Source: a virus. From it: a stretch of DNA of 34,780 nucleotides. Made by a program: the position numbers and the translations under genes. Positions 6,949-15,900 of this stretch are shown here, one piece after another. Position 1 is the stretch's first letter; the number at the start of each line of letters is the position of its first letter. The notes below the pieces were generated by a model. That model did no database searches and was not told where the DNA came from. It saw only the letters and a program-made list of their open reading frames with translations. The stretch is taken from the IMG/VR virus record IMGVR_UViG_3300017969_000053, positions 1-34,780 of that record, one strand, 5' to 3'.

Positions 6949-9900
6949 TGTCAACACCAACTCCTCCTAGTACAACACCATCACTGGAAACCCAACTAGA
7001 TTTTCTTGTTCACGAAATGGGAACAGGAAATGGTGGTAGTTTAATAACTAACAACAGTTGGAACAGTGGAAATCTTTCTGCAGAAGGTGCAGCAACTTTA
7101 TTTGAAAATAGATTTGAACGATCAGGCGGTAGCAATCTCAATGGTAGGATCAATTATGCAAACCAAGTGTACAATGCTGCACAAAATGGAACGCTAGGAT
7201 CCATCAGTTCTAACGTTAGGTCATCATACAATTATTTGATAAGTCGAGGATTTAATCCTGCTCAAGCCTCTGGTATTGTAGGAAACCTTATGGCAGAAAG
7301 TGGTACTGGTTTAGATCCCGCTGCATTTAATCCAGCAGGCGGCGGTCAAGGGGCTTTTGGTATCGCACAGTGGCGTGCTGACCGTCAGAGTAATTTGTTA
7401 AATTGGGATGGCGAAGCAATAATTCCCAGTGAAGATTTTGTACCAGATGACACAACACCATTAGTTAACAGTCCGGAGGATGCAAGTGAATTAACTGGCA
7501 ATGAGGGGAATTTTAATACTGGTGGTGGACAAAGTTTATACGAAGACAATGTGTTAAACAGTTTTGATAGTTATACGTATAGTTGGGCTATACATATGGT
7601 AAATCCACAAACTGCACAGGATTTTGAAGAAAACTTAAACAGAAATACATACATTACACTTGCTGAAAGTGGTGTTGAAAATGAAATTAGTATCGAGCAT
7701 GTCATACAATCAAACACCCTTAATTTTGTTCATCAAAATAGAAGCAGTGTTGCAAACACATTTGATATCACATTAGTAGAAGCAAAAGGATTTACATTAT
7801 TCAATAGAATAATTTTAGCAGCACAAGATTTGGGTATTGAGAATCATATTGAGGCAGCATATTTGTTAGAATTGAATTTCCGTGGATGGGACGAAAGTGG
7901 TACTCCAGTAAATGAAATTGTAGGACCATACTATTATATGACAACCATTACTGATTTTAAAACTAGACACAGTGACAGTGCTACTACTTACCAAGTTTCT
8001 TTTGCAGAAACACATCAAGAAGCATTTAACCGTCTTGAGTATCATTTAAGATCTGACATTACTGTAACAGCATCTAATTTTGGTGCTTTTTTAACAGACT
8101 TTGAACAAAAAGTCAATAATGAAGCTGTTAAACAAACTGCATTAACACTGAGCAAGTTGTACCCTACACTGTACGTTTTTGGTACAGAGGGAGAAGCTAG
8201 TACTTGGGAAAGTTGGGATTTTGATGCTATTATTGGAAGTGAAATACAAGAATCTAGAAATATTAGTATGACTGCCAGTGGCGGTACAATAACATTTAAT
8301 TTTAAAGCTGGTACTTCTATTACTGCTGGTATAGCAGCCGCAGTACTACAAACTAGAAACTTTAAACAAATACCAGTAGCAAATGGTCAGTTTGCAAAAG
8401 ATAATCCAGATGCTGGAACGGCCAATGCGACTCGACTTGCAGAAATGATAAATTGGTTTTCATTTACTACTGAAGTAGAATACAAAGAATTTGATCCACT
8501 GTCAAGACAATATCAAAAACAAATAACATATAATATACAACCATATATTGCGTTTGAAGGATTACATGATCCGATTAGTTTCTCAGAACTAAACACTAGC
8601 AGAACATTACAAACTACTAGACTTGATAATATTTTAAGAAATGGGTTCTTAAAAAAGCGTTTTGATTATACATACACTGGATTAAACACTGAAGTTTTAA
8701 ACTTGGATTTAACTTTTAATAATACGTTCTTTTCATTACAACCAATTAACGGTGGTGCAATTGAAGGAGCAGGCGGATATTTTGACGGGTTAACTACTAC
8801 AGAAGCTAACGCAGTTAGAGCAAGAAATGAATTTCGAGCAGTGCAAGATCAAATCAGAAGTCTAAATCGTCGACTTGGTGAAATTGATAATGAAAGAGAA
8901 GCTGCGCTGTCTAGACGTGACATGGGTGACTTAGATATTATCACACGTCTAGAGTCAGAAAGAAATATTATTTTAAGTAGGCGCCAAAGCCTTACAACAC
9001 AACTAATTAATAATTCTGAAACAGCATTTGATACAACACAGGAATTAGCAGAACAATCACGCAATGCACAAGGAAATAGTTTAACTCCAACTGCACAACA
9101 GTACATTACCCAAAGTGATGTTTTTGCAGGATCACAATATCAAGATAGCATAGCAAGATCAATGAATTTTGACTACAGAAGTGTTAGAGATAGTTTAGCA
9201 GCAAGTGGTGCTGATTTATCTGATAATGTTGGTACTGCAATGTTGGGCGCACTTGAACTAAATTTAAATGCTGTGGAAAGTATGGTAAACCAACGTATTG
9301 ACATACGTGGTGATCCATACTGGCTAGGAAGGCCCAAAGGAGTTAGTGTATCAAATACAAATCAAGCTAACTATAGCCGAGGTGGGATTGGATACTTTTT
9401 ACATGTTCGTTTCCCAACATATGAAGGTGAAGATGGGTTTATAGATCAAAGTTTTACAAACTTTACTATTACTGCCTTATTCCGTGTATTAACAGTAACA
9501 TCAACATACAGCATGGGTGAATTTAAACAAACACTAACTAGCTTTAGAGATGTGTCAACCAATGTTCCTATGATGATAGAACAATTACTAAGTGGTAAAA
9601 TATCCAATCCTGGTAGAAGGAATTTACAACAACAATACACTGACAATGATGGTGATGGTATTGATGATACAACTGGTGAAGAAATACCAGAAGATAACTC
9701 AACAGAAATTGATCCAAATGCAAGAGGCAATGATAGTGGATCAGTTAGTGGCGACATTAATGGTTTAAGACCTGAACTTATGAATGCACTTGATCAAGCT
9801 GCAACAGAAACAGGAGTAACTGCAGTTGTGACCAGTGGGGTTAGAGGTGGCGGTAGCAACCCAAGTGGTAGACACAATGGCAGTGCAGCAGATGTTGCAC

Positions 9901-10211
9901 TATATTCAGATGGTAGACTTCTAAGTGTGGAAAATCCAGCAGACCTTGCAATTATTCAGAACTATACACAAGCATATTTAGATGCAACAAGAAGTGCAGG
10001 ACTTACACCTAGTGTTGGTATTGCTAACCCTGCATATGGCAGCGGATCATCTTTATATATGAGTGGAACATCATTCCACTACGACATCGCAAGAACACCA
10101 GGGTATTCATCTGCAGCAACAAATCCAGCAGCTGGTCCTTATTGGGGAGGTTCACAAGAAACAGCACACCATTCACCGCCGTCTTGGCTAGTAGATATGT
10201 ATAACAATTAA
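6948..10211 (+). CDS. Baseplate hub-type protein with tail lysozyme and M15 peptidase-like domains (1087 aa)
   Basis: Large structural protein that probably forms the central baseplate hub and carries the wall-penetrating enzymes. Residues 13-78 (from LETQLDFLVHEM to RINYANQVYNAA) and 91-153 (from RSSYNYLISRGF through GIVGNLMAESG to AFGIAQWRADRQ) match the second and first halves of the phage tail lysozyme family, so the domain looks circularly permuted. E117 is the likely catalytic acid. Residues about 210-890 are structural and hub-like. DNDGDGIDD (899-907) is a calcium-loop motif. Residues about 940-1060 resemble an M15 D,D-/L,D-peptidase: SGRHNGSAAD with H976 and D982, then FHYD with H1044 and D1046. 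The H-to-D spacing is one residue shorter than usual, so activity is uncertain. The gene lies between gp53 and the gp5-like spike. Confidence 0.75.
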   Translation: MSTPTPPSTTPSLETQLDFLVHEMGTGNGGSLITNNSWNSGNLSAEGAATLFENRFERSGGSNLNGRINYANQVYNAAQNGTLGSISSNVRSSYNYLISRGFNPAQASGIVGNLMAESGTGLDPAAFNPAGGGQGAFGIAQWRADRQSNLLNWDGEAIIPSEDFVPDDTTPLVNSPEDASELTGNEGNFNTGGGQSLYEDNVLNSFDSYTYSWAIHMVNPQTAQDFEENLNRNTYITLAESGVENEISIEHVIQSNTLNFVHQNRSSVANTFDITLVEAKGFTLFNRIILAAQDLGIENHIEAAYLLELNFRGWDESGTPVNEIVGPYYYMTTITDFKTRHSDSATTYQVSFAETHQEAFNRLEYHLRSDITVTASNFGAFLTDFEQKVNNEAVKQTALTLSKLYPTLYVFGTEGEASTWESWDFDAIIGSEIQESRNISMTASGGTITFNFKAGTSITAGIAAAVLQTRNFKQIPVANGQFAKDNPDAGTANATRLAEMINWFSFTTEVEYKEFDPLSRQYQKQITYNIQPYIAFEGLHDPISFSELNTSRTLQTTRLDNILRNGFLKKRFDYTYTGLNTEVLNLDLTFNNTFFSLQPINGGAIEGAGGYFDGLTTTEANAVRARNEFRAVQDQIRSLNRRLGEIDNEREAALSRRDMGDLDIITRLESERNIILSRRQSLTTQLINNSETAFDTTQELAEQSRNAQGNSLTPTAQQYITQSDVFAGSQYQDSIARSMNFDYRSVRDSLAASGADLSDNVGTAMLGALELNLNAVESMVNQRIDIRGDPYWLGRPKGVSVSNTNQANYSRGGIGYFLHVRFPTYEGEDGFIDQSFTNFTITALFRVLTVTSTYSMGEFKQTLTSFRDVSTNVPMMIEQLLSGKISNPGRRNLQQQYTDNDGDGIDDTTGEEIPEDNSTEIDPNARGNDSGSVSGDINGLRPELMNALDQAATETGVTAVVTSGVRGGGSNPSGRHNGSAADVALYSDGRLLSVENPADLAIIQNYTQAYLDATRSAGLTPSVGIANPAYGSGSSLYMSGTSFHYDIARTPGYSSAATNPAAGPYWGGSQETAHHSPPSWLVDMYNN

Positions 10212-10220
10212 GGAAACGAA

Positions 10221-11684
10221 ATGTCTAAAGAATCAAATAGATTTACAGGTATGAACCAAGGATCAACCGGTATACCAGCAATATACGCAAGTGGTAACCG
10301 TGCTGGATTCACTATGGCTAATGGTGTATTTTTGGCTAAAGTTGTTGATATTGCTGATCCTGACTTTGGCGGGGCTCTTTGGGTTGAGCTAATAGGACAC
10401 CAGACTTTTGGTGAACGTGATACTAGAGAGCAAAGACACCAATTCCAAAAAGTAAGATCAGTTTCGCCATTTGGTGGCAGTATAAGCGGCAGAGATACCA
10501 CAGTGTCATATGGTGCAAATTTCCCTCCGCCTGCGCCAGGAACTGAAGTATTAGTAGCATTTACTGGAGATGATAATGTTGGATATTTGCTAGGATCTTT
10601 ACCTGCAACTGGAAGAAACGGTGCAGTACCAGGACTTCCAGCATCACAAATTGAAGGCGAAGACACTGTTGGATCAAGCGTTGATCCAGGTGCTTCACAA
10701 GATGGAAACGTGAGAAGACGACATCCAGTAGCAAACGCTATTGCAGAACAAGGTATCGGATTAGATCCAGTTCGTGGATTAGGAAGTAGTGGAGCAAGGC
10801 GTGAATCACCATCTAACGTAGCAGGGTTTTTAACACCTGGCGGACACAGTATAGTAATGGATGATGGAACAGTAGCTTATCAAGAAGGCGAAAACTATGT
10901 TCCTGACCAATCAAGAGAAGCTGGAAACAACAATTTATTAAGGTTACGTAGTGCTGGTGGCGCACAAATGCTATTCAATGATACTGCTGGTATTGTTTAT
11001 GTTATAAATCAAAATGGTAGTAGTTGGATACAACTAGATAGTTCAGGAAATATTGACATATATGCAGCAGGTAGTATAAGTTATCATGCAGAACAAGACT
11101 TTAACTTTTATGCTGGCGGAGATATTAATATGGATGCTGACACGTTTAATATTAAAGCACGTGGTGCAGCAGGTATACAAGCAGAAACTGCAACTGGACC
11201 AATACAACTCAAAGCAAACAAAGATATAAGACTGACTACAGATTTAAATTTGCAACTAAAAGCCAGTGGCTATGGAAGAATTAGCACTGATGGCATATTA
11301 GACTTGAACGGCCCAACCGCACTAGGCGCAGTAGGTCCAACAAGTGGAAGTTTAGCAGTAAACAGAACAGTTAAAGAAAGTATTAATCCAAGAGTACCCG
11401 AACATGAACCTTGGGGTGGTCATCTATCACAAGGAAGTACATCTGTTGCAGCACAAGCACCTGCAAGCGGGCAAACTACAGCTAAAGATTATGATGTTTC
11501 TCAGTTAGACAGTTCACTAAGTTCTGGTGTATCAGGAAGAACACTACCACAATTTGGAAAGGCTGGAAGAAGATCAACAGGAGTAGCAGGCGTATCAGGC
11601 GTATCAGGTGTTGCATCAGGAGTAGCAGGCGTATCAGGTGTTGCATCAGGAGTAGCAGGCGTATCAGGAGTAGCAGGTGAATGA
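10221..11684 (+). CDS. 5: gp5-like baseplate hub spike, OB-fold plus beta-helix, no lysozyme domain (487 aa)
   Basis: Central spike protein at the tip of the tail tube. Residues about 30-125 resemble the gp5/VgrG OB-fold (FLAKVVDIADPDFGGALWVE, then PAPGTEVLVAFTGDDNVGYL). Residues about 205-380 contain short repeating segments (FYAGGDINMDADTFNIKARG, then IQLKANKDIRLTTDLNLQLK) typical of the trimeric beta-helix. Unlike T4 gp5 there is no lysozyme domain between them. Wall hydrolase domains are on the preceding protein instead. The C-terminus (454-487) is a low-complexity GVAG/GVSG repeat. AAGGAAACG precedes the ATG, and the stop overlaps the next gene by four bases. The assignment rests on domain order and context. 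Confidence 0.85.
   Translation: MSKESNRFTGMNQGSTGIPAIYASGNRAGFTMANGVFLAKVVDIADPDFGGALWVELIGHQTFGERDTREQRHQFQKVRSVSPFGGSISGRDTTVSYGANFPPPAPGTEVLVAFTGDDNVGYLLGSLPATGRNGAVPGLPASQIEGEDTVGSSVDPGASQDGNVRRRHPVANAIAEQGIGLDPVRGLGSSGARRESPSNVAGFLTPGGHSIVMDDGTVAYQEGENYVPDQSREAGNNNLLRLRSAGGAQMLFNDTAGIVYVINQNGSSWIQLDSSGNIDIYAAGSISYHAEQDFNFYAGGDINMDADTFNIKARGAAGIQAETATGPIQLKANKDIRLTTDLNLQLKASGYGRISTDGILDLNGPTALGAVGPTSGSLAVNRTVKESINPRVPEHEPWGGHLSQGSTSVAAQAPASGQTTAKDYDVSQLDSSLSSGVSGRTLPQFGKAGRRSTGVAGVSGVSGVASGVAGVSGVASGVAGVSGVAGE
11580..11681 (+). repeat. In-frame tandem repeats encoding GVAG/GVSG/GVAS at the spike C-terminus
   Basis: A roughly 100-base tract built of 9- and 12-base subunits (GTAGCAGGC, GTATCAGGC, GTTGCATCA). 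A 30-base higher-order unit coding for GVASGVAGVS occurs twice in nearly identical form. Copy number changes in multiples of three would keep the frame. Near-identity of the units suggests recent slippage or recombination. Confidence 0.9.
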
Positions 11685-12580
11685 TATTAACGAATATTAG
11701 ATCTCGACTTAACACTGATTGGACTGACTTTGTAGTTAAAGACCAAAACAGTGTTGACACAGAAATAAATCTCCAAGATATGAGTGCTACTGATACAATT
11801 AAATTGGTAACACTTAATATGTCACAATATAACGGGTACGATGGGTTTGGTTACGGTGTTGGTGTTGCTAATCGTGGTATTACAGAACAAGAAGCATATG
11901 ATATTTGGATTGAAGATTTTCAAACCAATCAGAGAACCTTTATAAAGCAGTTACAAACACTGGGTATCAAATCTTTATCGCAATGTGTTTTTGATGGCCT
12001 GCTACTCTACTTTATTATTAATGGTAATATATTAACAGTAACAGCACCAGAGGGCACATATGAATTAAGAAATTATGTGGTAGAAAAAGATTGGAGCACA
12101 GTTGCTAGTATGATTAAACGTAGTAATTTTAATCCAGCCTTTTGTATAAGAGCAGCTAGTATTATTAAACTTGCTGATTATGGAAAAACAAAAGACCGTA
12201 CTTGGATGCGTCAAACAGGCATATTTGAAATGCGTGATAAAAATGAACTAAATTCATTAAGTATAGAACAACTAGCTCGTACTAGATTCGCATACTATGC
12301 TGAAACATTAAAGTTTTTACCAAAAACTCCTGAAGGAATCAAACGTGGCATTGCCAAGGAGTATGAAAAAACACTTATTGTAGAAAACTATACATTTGAT
12401 TTGACATCAGTGTTTACACTTTCACAAACTCCTAGCATGGAACCAGTGGAAAAGTTAAAAGTAGAGATTAATGGAACACAGATCCAACACTATTTTGATT
12501 TTACAGTTGTTAATAATGTAGTTACTATAACAAAATCACTGTCACAGGGCGACATTATACGTTTTACCATTAAAATTTAA
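11681..12580 (+). CDS. Baseplate-region protein with a possible degenerate GH24 lysozyme-like domain (299 aa)
   Basis: No confident family. The pattern GFGYGVGVANRGITEQEAYD (residues 55-74), a following helix-like WIEDFQTNQ, then SLSQCVFDGLLLYFIINGN (98-116) resembles the GH24 (T4-type) lysozyme order 'GYGHT...IT..A..LL..D...LS..QFDALVSF.FNVG'. However, there is no glutamate between residues 29 and 68, where the catalytic Glu should lie ahead of the GYG motif, so any such domain would be inactive. The C-terminal 70 residues look like a beta-rich appendage (LKVEINGTQIQHYFDFTVV). It sits between the gp5-like spike (ATGA overlap) and gp25, so a structural role in the hub or baseplate is likely. 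The lysozyme relationship is an inference from pattern only. Confidence 0.6.
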   Translation: MILTNIRSRLNTDWTDFVVKDQNSVDTEINLQDMSATDTIKLVTLNMSQYNGYDGFGYGVGVANRGITEQEAYDIWIEDFQTNQRTFIKQLQTLGIKSLSQCVFDGLLLYFIINGNILTVTAPEGTYELRNYVVEKDWSTVASMIKRSNFNPAFCIRAASIIKLADYGKTKDRTWMRQTGIFEMRDKNELNSLSIEQLARTRFAYYAETLKFLPKTPEGIKRGIAKEYEKTLIVENYTFDLTSVFTLSQTPSMEPVEKLKVEINGTQIQHYFDFTVVNNVVTITKSLSQGDIIRFTIKI

Positions 12581-12600
12581 AAAGTAGCAGTTAATTATGC

Positions 12601-12608
12601 GATAAATA
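12601..12608 (+). promoter_or_regulatory. Late-promoter-like octamer (GATAAATA) immediately before gp25
   Basis: GATAAATA differs by one base from TATAAATA and ends only five bases before the gp25 ATG at 12614, within a 33-base gap. No Shine-Dalgarno sequence lies between them. If it is used as in T4, transcription would start at or next to the ATG. Confidence 0.5.
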
Positions 12609-12613
12609 TTATT

Positions 12614-12979
12614 ATGGTAACATATGTTGGATATAGCACAATTGACAGAAATACAATCAATGCAGTACTCACTGACAAGGATTTAGCCTTGCGTGATCTG
12701 TTAAATCACTTTTACACACGACGAGGTGAAAGAGTGATGAACCCAAACTTTGGATCAATACTTCATGAATTGGTTTTTGACCCACTTGATGCAAGAACAG
12801 AAATCCTTGCAAAAGATGATGTTGAACGTATTATTGATAGCGATCCAAGATGGAGATTTGTAAGTCTTAAATTAACAAAGCCAGTTGAGCATCAACTTGA
12901 TATACGAGTACGTGTGATTTACGATGATACTGGAACAGCAGAAGAACTGTATCTAACCTATACAAGTGAGGCAGAATAA
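12614..12979 (+). CDS. 25: gp25-like baseplate wedge protein (121 aa)
   Basis: Small wedge protein conserved in all contractile injection systems; it joins sheath and wedge. The segment GERVMNPNFGS (residues 38-48) followed by LVFDPLDARTE (53-63) is the family signature, and the size agrees (T4 gp25 132 aa). The family is historically called lysozyme-like, but its role is structural. No ribosome binding site precedes the ATG; an upstream ATG at 12597 is followed directly by TAA. The stop codon overlaps the gp6 start (TAATG). Gene order gp25-gp6 is as in other contractile tails. Confidence 0.92.
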   Translation: MVTYVGYSTIDRNTINAVLTDKDLALRDLLNHFYTRRGERVMNPNFGSILHELVFDPLDARTEILAKDDVERIIDSDPRWRFVSLKLTKPVEHQLDIRVRVIYDDTGTAEELYLTYTSEAE

Positions 12980-15900
12980 TGGCACAGGGCGCAAGACAAA
13001 GTAGCTTATTTGCAGCGGAAGATTTTAGTGTGGTATATGAAAGTTTTGCACAAGCAAACTTTAAAGCATATGACTTTGACACTATCAAAAATGCAATGGT
13101 TGAGTATATTGATACCAACTATCCAGAAAACTTTAATGACTGGATTAGCTCAAGCGAGTTTACAAGTTTATTAGAACTTATGGCATTCCTAGGACATAAC
13201 CTAGCGTTCCGTAATGACCTTAACTCACGTGAAAATTATTTAAGTACAGCAGAACGTAGAGACAGTGCTCTCCGTATTGCAGAATTCTTAGGATATACAC
13301 CAACACGTAACGTAGTTGGCAATGGCTATTTAAAAATAGATAGCATTAAAACAAGTGAAACAATTTACGATGTTGATGGAAACAGTTTGTCAAATGTAGA
13401 TTTACAATTTGAAGATGTAACTGACCCAACAGCATATCAAAACTTCCTTACAGTTATGAATTCAATATTCATGGCTAGTAACCAATTTGGTGCTCCTCAT
13501 TCTAGATTTACCCGTAATAGTGTTACCAATGAAGTTTATAGAACAAAAAGTACAAATGCACCAGTAAATTACGAATTTAATGGTACTATTAGTGGTGCTA
13601 GAGCTACATTTGGTATTCACAGTGTTTATCATAATGAAAAATTGAATCGTTTGCAGGAAAAAACTCCTGATCCGTATGGTGCACTTGACATTTTATATCG
13701 CAACGATAATGGTGGTTTTAGTAGTCCTAATACAGGATTCTTTTTAGGCTTTAAACAAGGGTCGCTTTCATTCAAAGATTTTGATATTACTGAAGGATTA
13801 CCAAATCTTGTAATTGATATTAATGACAACAACATTGCTAATGGTAATGTTTGGGTGCAAACAATTGATGAAGTAGGCAGTGTTATTACTAACTGGGCAC
13901 AAGTTGACAGAATATTCGGCTTGAACTCAATTTATAATAACGTATCAAACAATTTTAGAAACATCTATACTGTTAGCAGTAGAGAAAATGACCAAGTTAG
14001 TATTGTATTTGGCGATGGAAACTTTGGTAATATTCCACGTGGAATTATACGAGTTTGGTACCGTACAGGATTAAATTTAAGTTATGTAATCAATCCTGAA
14101 AGTTTTGGAAGAGTAACATATTCTTTTAGTTATTTGGGATTAGATGGAAACACATACAATGCTAGCTTTACAGCAAGTTTAAAAACCTCAGTAAGCAATG
14201 CTAGTGAACGTGAGAGTTTACAAAGTATTAAAGATAACGCAGGACGTTTCTTTAGTACGCAAGATAGATTAGTAACAGCAGAAGACTACAGTATTTTCCC
14301 ACTAACAGTAAGTGAAAATATTCGTAAAATTAAAAGTATAAACCGTGTACACAGCGGGCATAGCCGCTTTAGAGATTTTAATGATCCAACTGGAAGTTAT
14401 AGCGATGCTATAAACTTTATTGATGATGGATATCTTTATAGAGAAGATATTGCAGCACGTAATATTATTAGTTTGCCAACAACATTAAACAGTGAACAAA
14501 AATTTAGTAGATATATTAAGCCGCTATTAGACAACCCTGAAGTTAAAAACTTCTACTATGATAGACAGTTTTATGGACCAACTGGCAGTGCCAATCTAAC
14601 CACACAGTATTCAGACACAACAAGTAATATTGTATATTATAATACGGATGGATCAGCACTTAATACTTTCCGCTGGAACCAAGTAACAAAAGGATCAAAC
14701 ACTAGTACTGGATACATTACTGACGATACTGCTATTGTTCAACGTGTTGGAACTAGTGGTGTTAGTCCAATGGACAAGATTAAAGTAAACTCAATAATTG
14801 AGTTTATTACTCCTAACTACAAAATTGGTTATATAAAGTCAATACAAATTTTAAATGGCGGAAGTGGATATGCCACTGCGCCAACAGTAACTATCGCAGG
14901 ATCTGGAACAGGTGCCACTGGTATTGCAAATATTGACGGATCTGGAACAGTTATTAGTATTACTATTAGTGATAGTGGCGTTAACTATGATAGCAATACT
15001 AGCATTACGTTTAGTGGTGGCGGCGGAAGCGGTGCAGCCGCATCTCCAGTAATTGGCAATGCAGATACTCAATGGGTAAGAGTAACTGGAATTTATAATG
15101 ATGGTTTAGGAATTGACGACAGTATTGGAGTACCAACAGGTGTTGACTTACTTAATCGTGGTAGCATCAGTTTAAATGGAATTATTCCAAGTGGTGCTCG
15201 TATCAAAAGAATTATACCAAGCTGGAGCAGTGATTTAACAAGCTCAGTAAAAAATGATATGTTCAATCGTCTGGCAAATAACAACAGTTTCGGTCTTCGT
15301 TATGATGCAAGCAGTCAGCAATGGATTATTGTTGATGGCAGCAACCTTGTTACTAGCTCATTAACAAACAATAATCCATCAAGTTGGAGCCGTCAATATG
15401 AAGGCGACACAACCGGAACAGGTTTGGACAACAGTTGGATTATACGAGTAAACTACACATCAACTGCTTGGGAAATTATTACCCGCAAAACTCGTTATAT
15501 ATTCGGTAGTGATGAACAAGTTAAGTTTAGTAACCTAAACTTCCAAGAAACGTTTAGCAGTGAAACACTAAAGCCAAGCATGGATAATATTGAAATACTA
15601 AGCATTAATACCAAATCAGCAACTAATAATATTGCACTTGGTAATAATTATAAAATGAATGCCTTTGGATACTTTACATATCCAGACGGGTATACTGATC
15701 CATATAAGATTAGACTTACATTGGCATCACCTGATAATAATGGATATCCAACGACACCAAGTGCGTTTCATGATATTGTTGGCAGCGATACAATTAATCT
15801 TGGAACCAAAACTGTTGATGGTTTTACATACACTGTTAGAGATAGCGGTGGATCACAAACTGTTACAGGTCGAAGCAGTCTAAAATCAAAGTATACAAGA

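Noticed and set aside
11482-11760. Antisense Leu-rich open frame opposite the spike C-terminal repeats
   Set aside because: The apparent hydrophobic repeat is the complement of the GVAG/GVSG codons; it crosses two sense genes.
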